Source: Porphyra umbilicalis (taxonomy: Eukaryota > Rhodophyta > Bangiophyceae > Bangiales > Bangiaceae). From it: 64,000 bases of DNA. The stretch covers positions 1-64,000 of the forward strand of contig KV918968.1 of NCBI GenBank assembly GCA_002049455.2. Reading direction: 5' to 3'. Position 1 is the stretch's first letter, and each line of letters begins with the position of its first letter. Positions 1 to 9,858 of the stretch are shown in pieces. A model generated the notes under the pieces. It ran no database searches and was not told where the DNA came from. It saw only the letters and a list, made by a program, of their open reading frames with translations. A program made the position numbers and the translations under genes.

Positions 1-3000
1 GTATTAATATCACATGATGTCACGCCGCCGCTGCGGTCTGGCAGACGAGCCCCATCGGCGGCGTGCGAGACCGTGGCAGCGCGGCAGCGGCCAGCAAGGC
101 GCTGCGGCGCCAAAGCACGGATTTCTGGCCCGGAGCGTCCCAGTAGCCCAAACACACGGCGCCGCCCGTTTTCGAGCCCATCCGCGCCGAGCAGCGGCGC
201 CCCCGCCCCGCGACTTTCCCGCTACCGCGTCGCCCCGCAGGTCACCTCGGGCGGGCGGGCGCGCGGGGTGCGCTGGCCGCGTTTTCCGCTCAGCCGTCAG
301 AGGAGCGGCGCCGGAGTTGGTCCGTGGCGGCCCAATTCCAAGCCCGCCCACGAGTACACGCCTGGCGGGCAGGGGCGAGATATGGCCACGGCGCCTGGTT
401 CTGCCACGCCCCCCCCGCCACGGACGGCGGCGCCCGCGCAGTCGGCGCCTGCACGGGTCGGACCGGGGCGCGGCGCCGGCGGCCCCTGCACCTGGGCGCG
501 GTGCCGATTTGGTCAGCGCTGCCGCGCGCACGCACGCCACCCGCCACCGCGACCGACACGCCGTCGCCCTTGCGCCAGCCCGTCGGCGCCCGCCGCCGCG
601 CGCCCCGTGCAAACGGGGCGGCAGAAGGGGGGGTGAGGGGCGGCGAGCAGCGGCAAGTGGGACGGAACACAGCCGCGGCTCTATGCCAACCCCGCTGCGC
701 GCCGCCGCCGCGGTTGCCGCCACGGTCTCTTCCCCGCGGCGGACCCCCCCCCCCGCCGTCGTGGCCACAGGCGCCGGGCGCGGGTGGGCGGCGTACGCAA
801 CACCGCGGCCGCTCTATCCCCACGGGCGGACCGGCGCTGCGGGTATCGCCTCGGGGGGGGGGGGGGGAGGGGACGCCACCAATCTGCTGGAACCGTCCTC
901 TGGACGGTTCCCTGCTGCGGGCACCGTCCCCCTCTGCCTCCCTCGACCCCCCCCCCCCCCGCCCCCGCCGCCATCCTGGCCCAACGCGCGCCGCCGACGC
1001 GCGCCGCCGACGCGCGCCGCCGACGCGCGCCGCCAGGGTGGCGGCGGCGCGCGCCGCCGCGGGGGCCCCCCCCCGCCGATGATTGCGGCGGGTGGGGGGG
1101 CGGGCGGGTCGCCCGACGTGCACCGCCAGTCGCCCGCGTGCCGCCCGTGGCCGCCCGGCGGCCGCCGGCGCCGCCCCCGCCGCGCCTATATCTAGCCGCG
1201 GCGGCGGTGGCGGTGGCGGGCGTGCCAGCCAGAGCCGCCCGCGTCTGCGCGACGGGTGTCGCCGCCTTCCTCCCGCCCCCCCCCCCCCCCGGCAGCTGCG
1301 CCTGGGGCTCCCCCCCCCACGCCCACCCATCCCTGCCTCTGTTGGCGTCACGGTCCGTGGTGGCTTGCCCCTCCCCACGAGCGCCCACGCGCCCCGGCGC
1401 CGCGGCGCGCCGCTCGACCCCCTCGGCGACGACCGGCGCCGCAGACGGCCGGTCGTCGGGCGTGACGGTGGACGGGCGGGACGACGGTCGCCGGTAGGGG
1501 TGCGTGCCCCCGCTTCGCCACGGTGAACGCGGCGCGCACTCGGGGCGGGCGGGCGCGGGCGGGGCGTGCGCGGGAGCGCGCCGCGTCGCCTGTCGGCGCC
1601 ACGGTCGCGGCCGCCCCGACGGGCCGCAGGGGGAGTGGCTTGCCGGCAGTGACGCCACGACGGGGGTCGTCTGTCGCGCCTCGAGTGTCTGTCGCGCCGC
1701 GAGTGTCTGACGCGGTCGTCGGTCGCCGACGCGCGTCCGCGCCGGCCGCCCGCCGCCTGCACTCGGCGGCGTCGCCACGGGCGCGGCCCGCCGCCGTTGC
1801 GCGTGTACTGCGACGCTTGTCTGTTGCCTCCACTAACTGCCGCCGCCGCCCTTGACTCTCCCGCCCCCTTCGCTCGGTCGACAGCCCCCCCGACGGTCCG
1901 CGTCGCTACCGCCGACGCGGCGTGCCACACGCCACTCAACGGGCATCCCACCCGGCCCGCTGCTCGGCGGCACCCCTGCCCCGTGGCACCCAACACCCCA
2001 CGACGCGGCGGTCCTCTCATTCAATGCACAACGTGTGGCCGTCGAGCACAGTCGAGCGCCTGCTCCCCCGCCCCCGCCCGCTTCCCCCGTCCGTGTCACC
2101 AACGACGCCGGCGGGCTCGGTCGGGGCCGTCACTGTTGCGCGCCCGTCCCACCCCCCCCCCGTATTTGGCGCGGCGACACCCCCCTCCCCGACCACCCCG
2201 GCGTCGCTGCCGCCCGCCACCTCCCCGGCGTCCTTGTTGCCTATGGGCGCGGCCCTGCGGCCGTCTCCCTCCGCGGGCGTCGACGCGGCCGCCGCCGCCG
2301 CGGCCGCGGCAGCGGCAACGCCAGACGGCGCGTGTGCGTTGCGGGGGCGCCGCCACCGCCGCCCGCGGGGCGGGGTGCTCATGGCCACCCCGCTGGCCGA
2401 CGGCTTTTCCCTCTCCCCGTCCCTGTGGGCGGTCGCGCAGGCGGGGGGGGGGGGGGGGGGGGCGCCGCCCCGCCGGCAACGGCAACGGCGGTGGTGACGG
2501 CGGGCGGGGGGGGGGGGGGGGGGGGGAGGGGACGCGGGCACCCCGCGGTCGGCTGTATCCACGTCGGCTGGGGGGGGGGGGGGGGGGGGATGGCCGATGG
2601 CTGCTGACGGCGGTCGGCGGGTGGGGATGGGTCGGGGGCGGGTGGTCCGAGGTGGCGGTGGTCCGTCTGGGTGCTGGAGACGGCCGCGGCTACTGGGGCG
2701 GTGGTGACCGGGCGGGGTCTGTGCGAGCGTGGCGGACTTTGGCAGGGGTGGCGCGACTCACCCCCATTTTCTTTTACCGCGTCTGGTGTTGAAGCACGCG
2801 CCGCGTCTCCATTGGGAAGGGGCGTCCCCCTCACGGCGGTGCCAACGGTCGCTCGGTCGTGGAGGCTGCGCACAGACTCGCTGCCTTGTGGCGGATGTTG
2901 CCGAGGTCGACGGCGCCCGCCCCCACCGTGTGACTTGGCGACGGCGTGCGCGCGCACCCACCCCACCTTGGACGCGCCGCGTTCCAGCGCTACCGACCGC

Positions 3001-3333
3001 ACCGCGGGTACCGTCCAGCGGCGCCGACGCCCAAACCCCTCCCCACCTGCCACGCCCACCGCACCGGCCGCCAGCGCCAGGCACTCCCGCGCGCGCCGCG
3101 GCCCACCGGGCGGCAGCCCCAACGTCGAGCTCGGCCCGCGAGGTCGCCGCCAGCGGGCCCGCGCGCGCGCCAGCCGCGTCCGCACCCCGCGGTCGGTCCC
3201 CCGCCGCGCGTCGGGCGCCGCCCCGCCAAACGGCGGGCGTGCCCGCGCGCGCCGTGGGGCGATCCCCCGCCACGGCGGGCGGCCGGTCGCCCGCCACGGC
3301 GCGGGGCGACCCCGCCCCGCGGCCGACAATGCG

Positions 3334-3367
<34 letters not shown>

Positions 3368-4613
3368 GCGGCGGCGGCGTCGGCGGCGGGCGGCGGGCGC
3401 TGCGCCACGCGTGGCGGTGGGGGCCCCCCCCGCGCCCCGCCGCCGCGGTGCTCGTCCGCGCTGCAATTTTCCACACGCTCACGACGGGGGGCGGGCGGGA
3501 GCGCGCCACGGCGTAATATCTGGGGGTTCAAGGATGGCAACGAGGACGAGGCGTGGACGGACCATATCGACGAGTCACGCAACAGCGGCAAGCGTCCCAG
3601 CGCGTGGCCTCGAGGCACGGGCTCGGCTGCGCCGCGGGGCGGGCGCCCTCGGGGGGCGGCTCCGTGAACACCCGCGGCGCCGGCAAAATCCCGGGCCGTC
3701 GCCCCCCGCGCCGCTGTCGCTGCCACCACCCCCGCCTATCGGCCACGGCCACCCGTCGTCGACCGCCCGCGCCGCGCCGCGCCGCGCCGCGGGTGCTGGT
3801 CTGATGATCATCTTCAGACGCAATGATTGCGCCAAAACCCCTCTGTCGCTGCCGCTGCACCGGGTGGACGCGCCGCGTCCCAGTTGAGCACACTGGACGG
3901 CGGCCCCGCACCACCGTCAGCGCCGGGGGCGGTGCGGGTGCCGCGCCCGCGGGTGGCAGTCGGCAATTTCGCAGCCGCACCGTCGGGGTGCGTTGGTTGG
4001 GCGGCGAGGCGCCGGCGCGTGCGCCCCCTCGCCGCCCAAACGGCGGGTGCGGCGGCTCCGCGCGGCGCGTCGCCCCATGGATGGACCGATGCGTGACGGT
4101 CGGCGACCGTGGACGCGACGGCGGCCGACCGCCAAAGAAGCTTTTCGGCGGCGCGCGTGGGAAAAGGGTGGAGCAGGGCAGCGGCGGGGCCTGCCCGACC
4201 CCCCAACGCAGCGGCAACGGGCGCGGTGCGGGCAGGCACGCGCGAGACGCACGTCTCACACCCGCCACGAGGGCCACCCTGCCTGCGGGAGTGCGTGCAC
4301 CGTTCTCGGTGGTGGGCGACTGGCCGTGGTCACGTTGGCCGACGCCAACAAAACCGCGAGATGCCCCATAGCTGCGTTGTCAAAAGCACGACGGCGGATC
4401 CCAGCGGCCTCCGCCTTTACTCATGCGCCGACGACAAAACCGGCGCTCCCCCCCCCCTCCTCCACCAACCCCAACTTGTCCCGGCATTCCCCACGGCAGC
4501 CTCCCCACGCGCATGCGGCTTTCGCAGAAACGATGGCAAATCACTGTTCCCTTTCCCCACACCCCCCTCCCCGACGCGCACCCCCCCCCCCCCCACGCCA
4601 CGCACACCGCCAC
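1..4613. other. GC-rich low-complexity DNA without a recognised gene
   Basis: This stretch is dominated by CCG/CGG runs and by long G or C homopolymers, for example around 850-870, 1275-1290 and 2440-2590. Long open frames exist on both strands and in several frames at once, but they translate to Arg/Pro/Ala/Gly-rich text without any domain, motif or signal sequence that I recognise. Open frames of this kind are expected by chance at such high GC because stop codons are AT-rich. I see no tRNA, rRNA or transposon ends here. A real gene of strongly biased composition could still be hidden. Confidence 0.6.
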
Positions 4614-4616
4614 CGC

Positions 4617-6418
4617 TTACAAGTCGGCCAACCCGAGCCCAAACTCTGGGTCGTCCTCCAACGGCGCCGCCGGCGCCGCCTCCCGCACCACGTCCGCGGC
4701 GGCCACGTCGACGGGCGTCGCCACCCCGAAAATGTCGAGCGTGACCCGCACGGTGGCGGTCGCGGGGTTGACTTGGGAGAGGACGCCACACTCCCCCGCG
4801 TGGGCGCCCTTGACGATCCGCACCGTGTCGCCCGCTTGGAGGCCCTGGCGGTCTGCCGGGGGGGCGGGGGGGACCCGCGCATCGGCGCCACCGCCGCCAC
4901 TGGGGGCGCCCGCCCCCGCGCTCGCCGCGTCGGCCGTGGCGCCGCCCGCGGCGGGCGCCGCGGGGGCGGCGGCGGCGGCGCCACCGCCCGCGGCCGCAGC
5001 GGCCTTGGCCAACTCTGCCGCCGCCGGGTCAAAGGGGGCGTAGCCCATGGCGGCGGCGACCCCCCCCCCGGCGGGGGCGGCCTCGCCGCCTTGGCGGCGA
5101 CGAGCTTGGCGTTAATCTCGGCAATCGCCGCCGGCGAGATGGCATCGGGCGGCCGCATCGGGTCCTTCTTCCGCTTCTCCCGGTTGGGGTCCCCCATGAA
5201 CCCCTGCACGTGCGTCACGCCGCGCACGTCTTGGTAGCTCTGCCGGTCCATCGCCATACACACGAGCATGTAGCCTGGGAAGAGGCGCTCCTCCCGCGTC
5301 ACCCGCTTGCCGGCCTTGGTCAAACACTGCACCGCCACCGCCGGGACGAGCACGTGGCGGAGCTGCTTGGCGAGGCGCGGGAAGGCGACGCACATGTTTT
5401 GCAACGCAATCCGCACCGAGTTTTCCGTGCCGGGCTTGACCTGCAGCGAGTACCACCGGTGCTCGTTGGCCGTCTCGAGAAACATGTCTTGCTCCGCCGC
5501 GAGGCCGAGCTCCTCGCCCCCGGCGGGGTCCCCAGCCACGTTGGCCCCGGGCGCCGGCGCGTCGCCGGCGGCGGCGGCAGCGGCGGCGGCGGTTTGGGCG
5601 AGGAGCGTCGGCGCCGGCGCCTTCTTTTTCCGCCCGCGCTTGGCTTTGGGGGGGGGGTCCGCCGCCGCCGCCGCGGCGGCCACACCGCCCGCCGCCGCGC
5701 CGGCGCCGCCGTCGGGGGCGCCGCCGCCAGCGGCCGCCGCGTCTTCGGCGGCAAGCACCCCCGGCACGACCCCGTCCGCGCCGGGCGGCGGGCTGTCTCC
5801 GCTCGCCGCCGCCGCGGCGCCTTCGCCTCCCGCGTCGGCGCCCGCCGCCTGGCCCCCCCCACCAAACGAGCGGACGGGTATCGGCACGGGGGCGCGGGGG
5901 ATCTCCACCTGGGGCTCCTGCGCGGCTTCCTGCTCCTTGGCCTTCTCCGCCCCCTCCACGGCGGAGAAGAAGGAGGCTTCGAGGCGGTCCCAGTCGCGGT
6001 CGAGGGCGCCTTCCAGGCCCGACAGCAGGGACGCGTCAAAGGCGCCTTCGAGGACCTCCCCGGCGGGGGGGGGGGGCGCCTTGACCTCCCCGGCCGTCAC
6101 CGCAGCAGCATCGTCGTCAGCGGCCGTATCAGCGGCGGCCTTGGAAGAGGGGGCATCGCCGCCCGCACTCCCACGGCTAGTGGCATCGTCGGCGGCGCCA
6201 CCCGCCGACGCCGACGCCCCCACCCGCCGACGCGACACGGCTGGCCGACGGCGGGGGTGGGCGCTCGCGGCACGGCCGCCCCCACGCCATCGGCCAGTGG
6301 GCGACGCGACACATACCCGTGCGGCGGGTGCGGCGGTGGCTGGCAGGGGCGCCCGCAGGGCGATACCCGCCGGCACAAAGGCGGGGGTCATGGCGGGGGC
6401 GGGTGGGCTTGACGGCAT
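4617..6418 (-). CDS. nusG: Plastid-targeted NusG-like transcription factor
   Basis: NusG binds bacterial-type RNA polymerase and modulates elongation and termination; a nucleus-encoded copy with a transit-like leader would act on plastid transcription. From ATG 6418 the first ~60 residues are Ala/Pro/Arg-rich and nearly acid-free, as in plastid transit peptides; a second ATG lies at 6391. A long acidic/Ala-rich linker follows, with a KRGRKKK patch near 5620. The NGN domain (about 5465-5190) starts with HRWYSLQVKPGTENSVRIAL and has the family's FPGYMLV-type strand. The KOW domain lies near 4870-4720, with the core DTVRIVKGAHAGECGVLSQV. The frame changes once between these domains, at a 10-base G run (minus strand) at 5061-5070: one extra base would make NGN and KOW continuous to the TAA at 4617-4619. 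A homopolymer assembly error is likely, though a real frameshift cannot be excluded. Identity is secure from NGN plus KOW; plastid targeting is inference. Confidence 0.85.
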
Positions 6419-7085
6419 TGCCCGCAGGTTGTGGACAAAAAGATAGGTAGACAAGGAGGGAGAGAGGGAGGGGCTGGATGGTGTTGGGGGGTAGGCGCAG
6501 ACGCGACGTGCACCACGGTGGCAGTCGAGATGGTCGCCACGCGCGGGGTCGGCGGCGGCTGGTCGGGGCGGGCACGACGACGGCCGCGGCGTGTCGTGCC
6601 GGCAGAGTGCCGCGCGAGAGAGGACGGGCGATCTGCGCGCACGAGCGGGCCACCAGGAGTAGCACCCGTGGTGAATCAAAGAGAAGCTCTTCGCCCAACC
6701 TCGACACCAGACCAGAAGTAGACATCCAGAAGTCCGAATCGCACAACTTCATTTGCGCAGGGATTGGATTTTGTCTTTTCAGAAGCGCAGGGGACGAGTC
6801 GCCCGTGCCCCGTCGTACAATACTCGGACAGTATCCTACTGTAGTAGGCTACGGCCACCCCCGTTTCCGTCGCTAACAAGCCCCTGACGCCCACGCATCG
6901 AAAAGAGATACACGACAAGCACTGGACAAGACGTCAATGACGACCGCCAGAGATTCAGGATGGACATTTTAGCTGGATTCGCCGGCTTCCATGCTACACC
7001 GTTTGACCGGGTACGACCTGCCCTGATCTTTTCCCCACCCCACACGCCGCCCCCCACCGAGCAGCACACTCCGTCGCTCCACCCC
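6419..7085. other. Intergenic DNA upstream of nusG
   Basis: The first ~250 bases (6419-6670) are GC-rich; 6670-7085 drops to near-average composition. This is the 5' flank of the minus-strand nusG gene and the 3' flank of the minus-strand lactonase-like gene. No conserved reading frame, RNA gene, terminal repeat or tandem repeat was recognised. Confidence 0.5.
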
Positions 7086-7849
7086 TCAATCAGCCAACTC
7101 CAAACAATACAGCACCTTAGGCGCCGTCAACCACCAGCACCGCGTGCGGCCGCAAATGCCACACGGCGCGACCGCCACGTTGGTGTAGATCGGCACGTTG
7201 GGCGGCAGTGGCAGGATGCACCGCAAGTCCCAGTCGGCCCCCCCCCCCACGTCGGGAACCATCACGTGGAGGCCCTCGTAGCCCGATGCGTAGACGCGCC
7301 CGCCGTCGACGGTCAGGCCGTCGACCCCCCCCCGCGTCTCTGGCGGCAACACTGGCGCCACGTGCGGCAGCAGCGCGCCGAGCGGCGGCGACGCGACGCG
7401 CTGCTTTTCCCACCCGGGCGATGCCGGGACGTGGCCCGGCCGCCGCGTCCCGCTCGTCCGCCGAAAGACCGTCCACGATGCGGGGAAGGAGTTGCCAACC
7501 ACCGCCCCGCCGTCGGGGAGGAGGCCGACCCCGTTGGGCAGCGGCAGTGTGTCGTCGAGGAGCTCCACGGAGCGCCCGTCGCCGCCCGGCGGCAGGCAGT
7601 AGGTGCCGTTCCACGCCAACTCCCGCGTCGACTCGAGGCCAAACGGCGGGTAGGTAAAGTAGAGGCCCCCGCCCGCGTCGGCAACCAAATCGTTGGGCGC
7701 GTTGAAGCGGCGCCCGCGGTAGTTGTCCAGGAGCGTCACGGGTGGAGCGGCCGGGTCGGCCGGGTGGACCGCGACAATCGCCTTGCGGTCCCGCAAGCAC
7801 ACGGCCAGCTGCCCATCCGGAAGGAGCGCGACGCCATTGGCGGTGCCCG

Positions 7850-7943
7850 CCCTATGGGAACAGAACCTGGATATAACCGGGATCGCCGTCGCAGGCACAG
7901 GCCCCCGTTGAAGGTACAGAACCGGGATAAAACCGGGATCGGT
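7850..7943. repeat. Left terminal and subterminal repeats of CACTA-like element 1
   Basis: The terminal inverted repeat starts at 7850 and contains ACAGAACCTGGATATAACCG. A second, better match to the motif, ACAGAACCGGGATAAAACCG, lies at about 7917-7936, 55 bases further in. The mirror-image copies are at the right end. In classical CACTA elements subterminal motifs of this kind are bound by the TNPA protein, so these are candidate binding sites for this element's own proteins; that role is inferred. Confidence 0.75.
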
Positions 7944-8114
7944 TGGACTTTGATTGGCTCACAATCGTCCTCACAGGCAGCCGACAGAATCATGATGCAT
8001 GGGCAGGATCCCCATCCTTACAGCTAATCTAAGCATACGTGCGGGTTTCAGGCGCGTGCTATTGCTGTTGTTCCGTGTTTTTCTTTCCTATTTGTTTATC
8101 TGCCTACATGCTAC

Positions 8115-9484
8115 TCACTCTAGCTGGTTCAAAACATCGAGCTGCTTCTGCGCCACCTGCTGCTCCGCCGTTGCCTGCGCGGGGGGCGCCTCGCCGTCCG
8201 CCCTCTCGGCGCCGCTGCCGTCACCCGCCGCGGCACCTGGGGCCCCGGCGTCGGCACCGGTAGCGACGCGCCCCCGCCGCCGACGCGGCCGGCGGTTCTG
8301 CAGCGCCCGCGACAGGATAGCGCATGCCCCCCAGCTAAACTCGCAAACGGCGAGGCGGGGCTCGCGCTCCTCCAGGTAGACCACCGCGCTGCGCAGCCTG
8401 TCATTGTCTTGTTGGCAAAGAGGGGCGGTGCTGCCCAGGATCATGTCAATTGCAAACGCCAGGCACTTCCTCATGCGCTTGTGGTCTTGCTGCGTGAGCC
8501 CGAGCAAGCCCTTCTTGAAGACGCTTATGTTGGCAATCGTCGAGTCGGGCGGCGGCACGGGACGGTCGCCGCCCAGGTAGATCCCGCCCCGCCCGTTCGT
8601 GTGGCAGGGCGCGCTAGGTCCACCGACCTGTGCGGTGACAGGAGGGGGAGGAGGGGGGGAAGTGGCGCCAAGTAGAGGTGGGAGTGGAGCAGGAGAGGAA
8701 GCCGAGGAAGAAGGGGGAGAAGCGTGGGGAGGGGGAGGGGGGTGGGGCGGTGGTAAACCGACCGGCGGCGGGCGAAACGCCGAGGCACCCGCCGAGCTGG
8801 GAGTGGCGTGCGGGGGGGGGCGCAAGGGAGCCGGTGGCAAGCCGGCCAGCGTCAGACCCGACGCCGAAGCAGCCACGGAAGGAGTAGAAGAATGCTGGGC
8901 GGGTGGTGCGGGAGCCGGTGGCAAGCCGGCCAGTGCTGGACTCAGCGCCGAGGCACCCGCCGAGGAGGCCCCAACAACCCCTGCCTCGCCGCGGAGGACT
9001 GGCTGGCTGGCGCGAGGGGTTGTTGTCGCCTGAACGGCGAGAGGGCGTCGGGGAGACACGACTGTCGGCCCATCGGCGATGAGCCGACGCGACGACCGAC
9101 GTCTGGCAATCCCTGAACAAGGAGGCTGCTCCCGCGAGGGTGCCGCACCCCCGCCCGACGGGATGTCTCCGAGAGTGTGCCGTAAGGTGGAGGCCACAAT
9201 TGCAGCAGCCGCTTCTCAGCGCAAAAGGAAAAGCAAAGGCCAAAGAAAAAATATACAAATCACTACGACCATAACAAAGAAAAACCCACCGCGAGGAGGA
9301 TCCACAGTCAGATATCTATTCGGATGGGAAGAAACAAACATGCAAAGCGCATGACCAAAGCGGGTGCAGCAAGTGTCTGTTCACAATCGGGAGAGCGACT
9401 CATCGGCAAGCACATACCAAGAGGGTTGTTCGACTCCTCGTCCGATCGGGTGGCGGCCAACCGCGTCCGCTTCCGGGAAACCAT
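8115..9484 (-). CDS. Accessory protein of CACTA-like element 1 (TNPA position)
   Basis: Two exons are inferred. Exon 1 (9484-9418) encodes a basic start, MVSRKRTRLAATRSDEE. The intron (9417-9215, 203 bp) has a GTATGT donor and an AG acceptor in phase 1. Exon 2 (9214-8115) begins with an Ala-rich stretch, runs through a long Pro/Ala low-complexity region and ends in a compact domain (about 8540-8290) containing VVYLEEREPRLAVCEFSWGA and ending CAILSRALQNRR. The product is about 388 aa. Element 2 has a homologue with the same basic start, the same intron phase and a matching C-terminal domain. I recognise no Pfam-type family. The position beside a TNPD-type transposase and the basic N-terminus (possible nuclear signal or DNA contact) suggest a TNPA-like DNA-binding partner; this is inference. 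Confidence 0.7.
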
Positions 9485-9858
9485 TGTTACGGGGAGAGGG
9501 GGGCGTATGCAGTCTCGCAGGCAGGACCAGTAGAACCGCGCCGCACGCAGACAAGCAACGGATGGTGACACGGTGTGCGACAAAGACGATCGCCGACGAC
9601 GGCCGTCGCCAGAGCAACAGCTGGCAGCCTGGCCGCCCAAAACTTGGATGCCAAGTATAACTCCGACAATTAAATAATCAAAAAAAAATACGACTTGATT
9701 GTACCGGACTCAACAACGACACGACACCACCACCTCCTCGCGACCCCTCCAGCATGCGCTGCAGCCCAGTCTACCCTCCTCCTTCCCAAGGACGATATTT
9801 TTCTATAGTGGGGAGGGGAGCATCTATACCGAAGCAAGCCTAGAAAAAAACCCGACGT
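9485..9858. other. Spacer between the two genes of CACTA-like element 1
   Basis: This gap between the transposase stop (9859) and the accessory-gene ATG (9484) holds the accessory gene's presumed promoter, since both genes read on the minus strand. It includes a short AT-rich patch near 9660-9690 (AATTAAATAATC followed by an A run). No further reading frame or repeat was recognised. Confidence 0.4.

Noticed and set aside
290-2020. A 576-codon minus-strand open frame (and overlapping long frames on both strands in 1-4400)
   Set aside because: Arg/Pro/Gly-rich text without motifs, with similar-length frames on the opposite strand; expected by chance at this GC content.
7086-7898. A free-standing 270-aa lactonase beginning MPATAIPVISRF
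   Set aside because: The first ~17 codons are the transposon's terminal repeat; the true N-terminus lies beyond the element at 13.9-14.9 kb.
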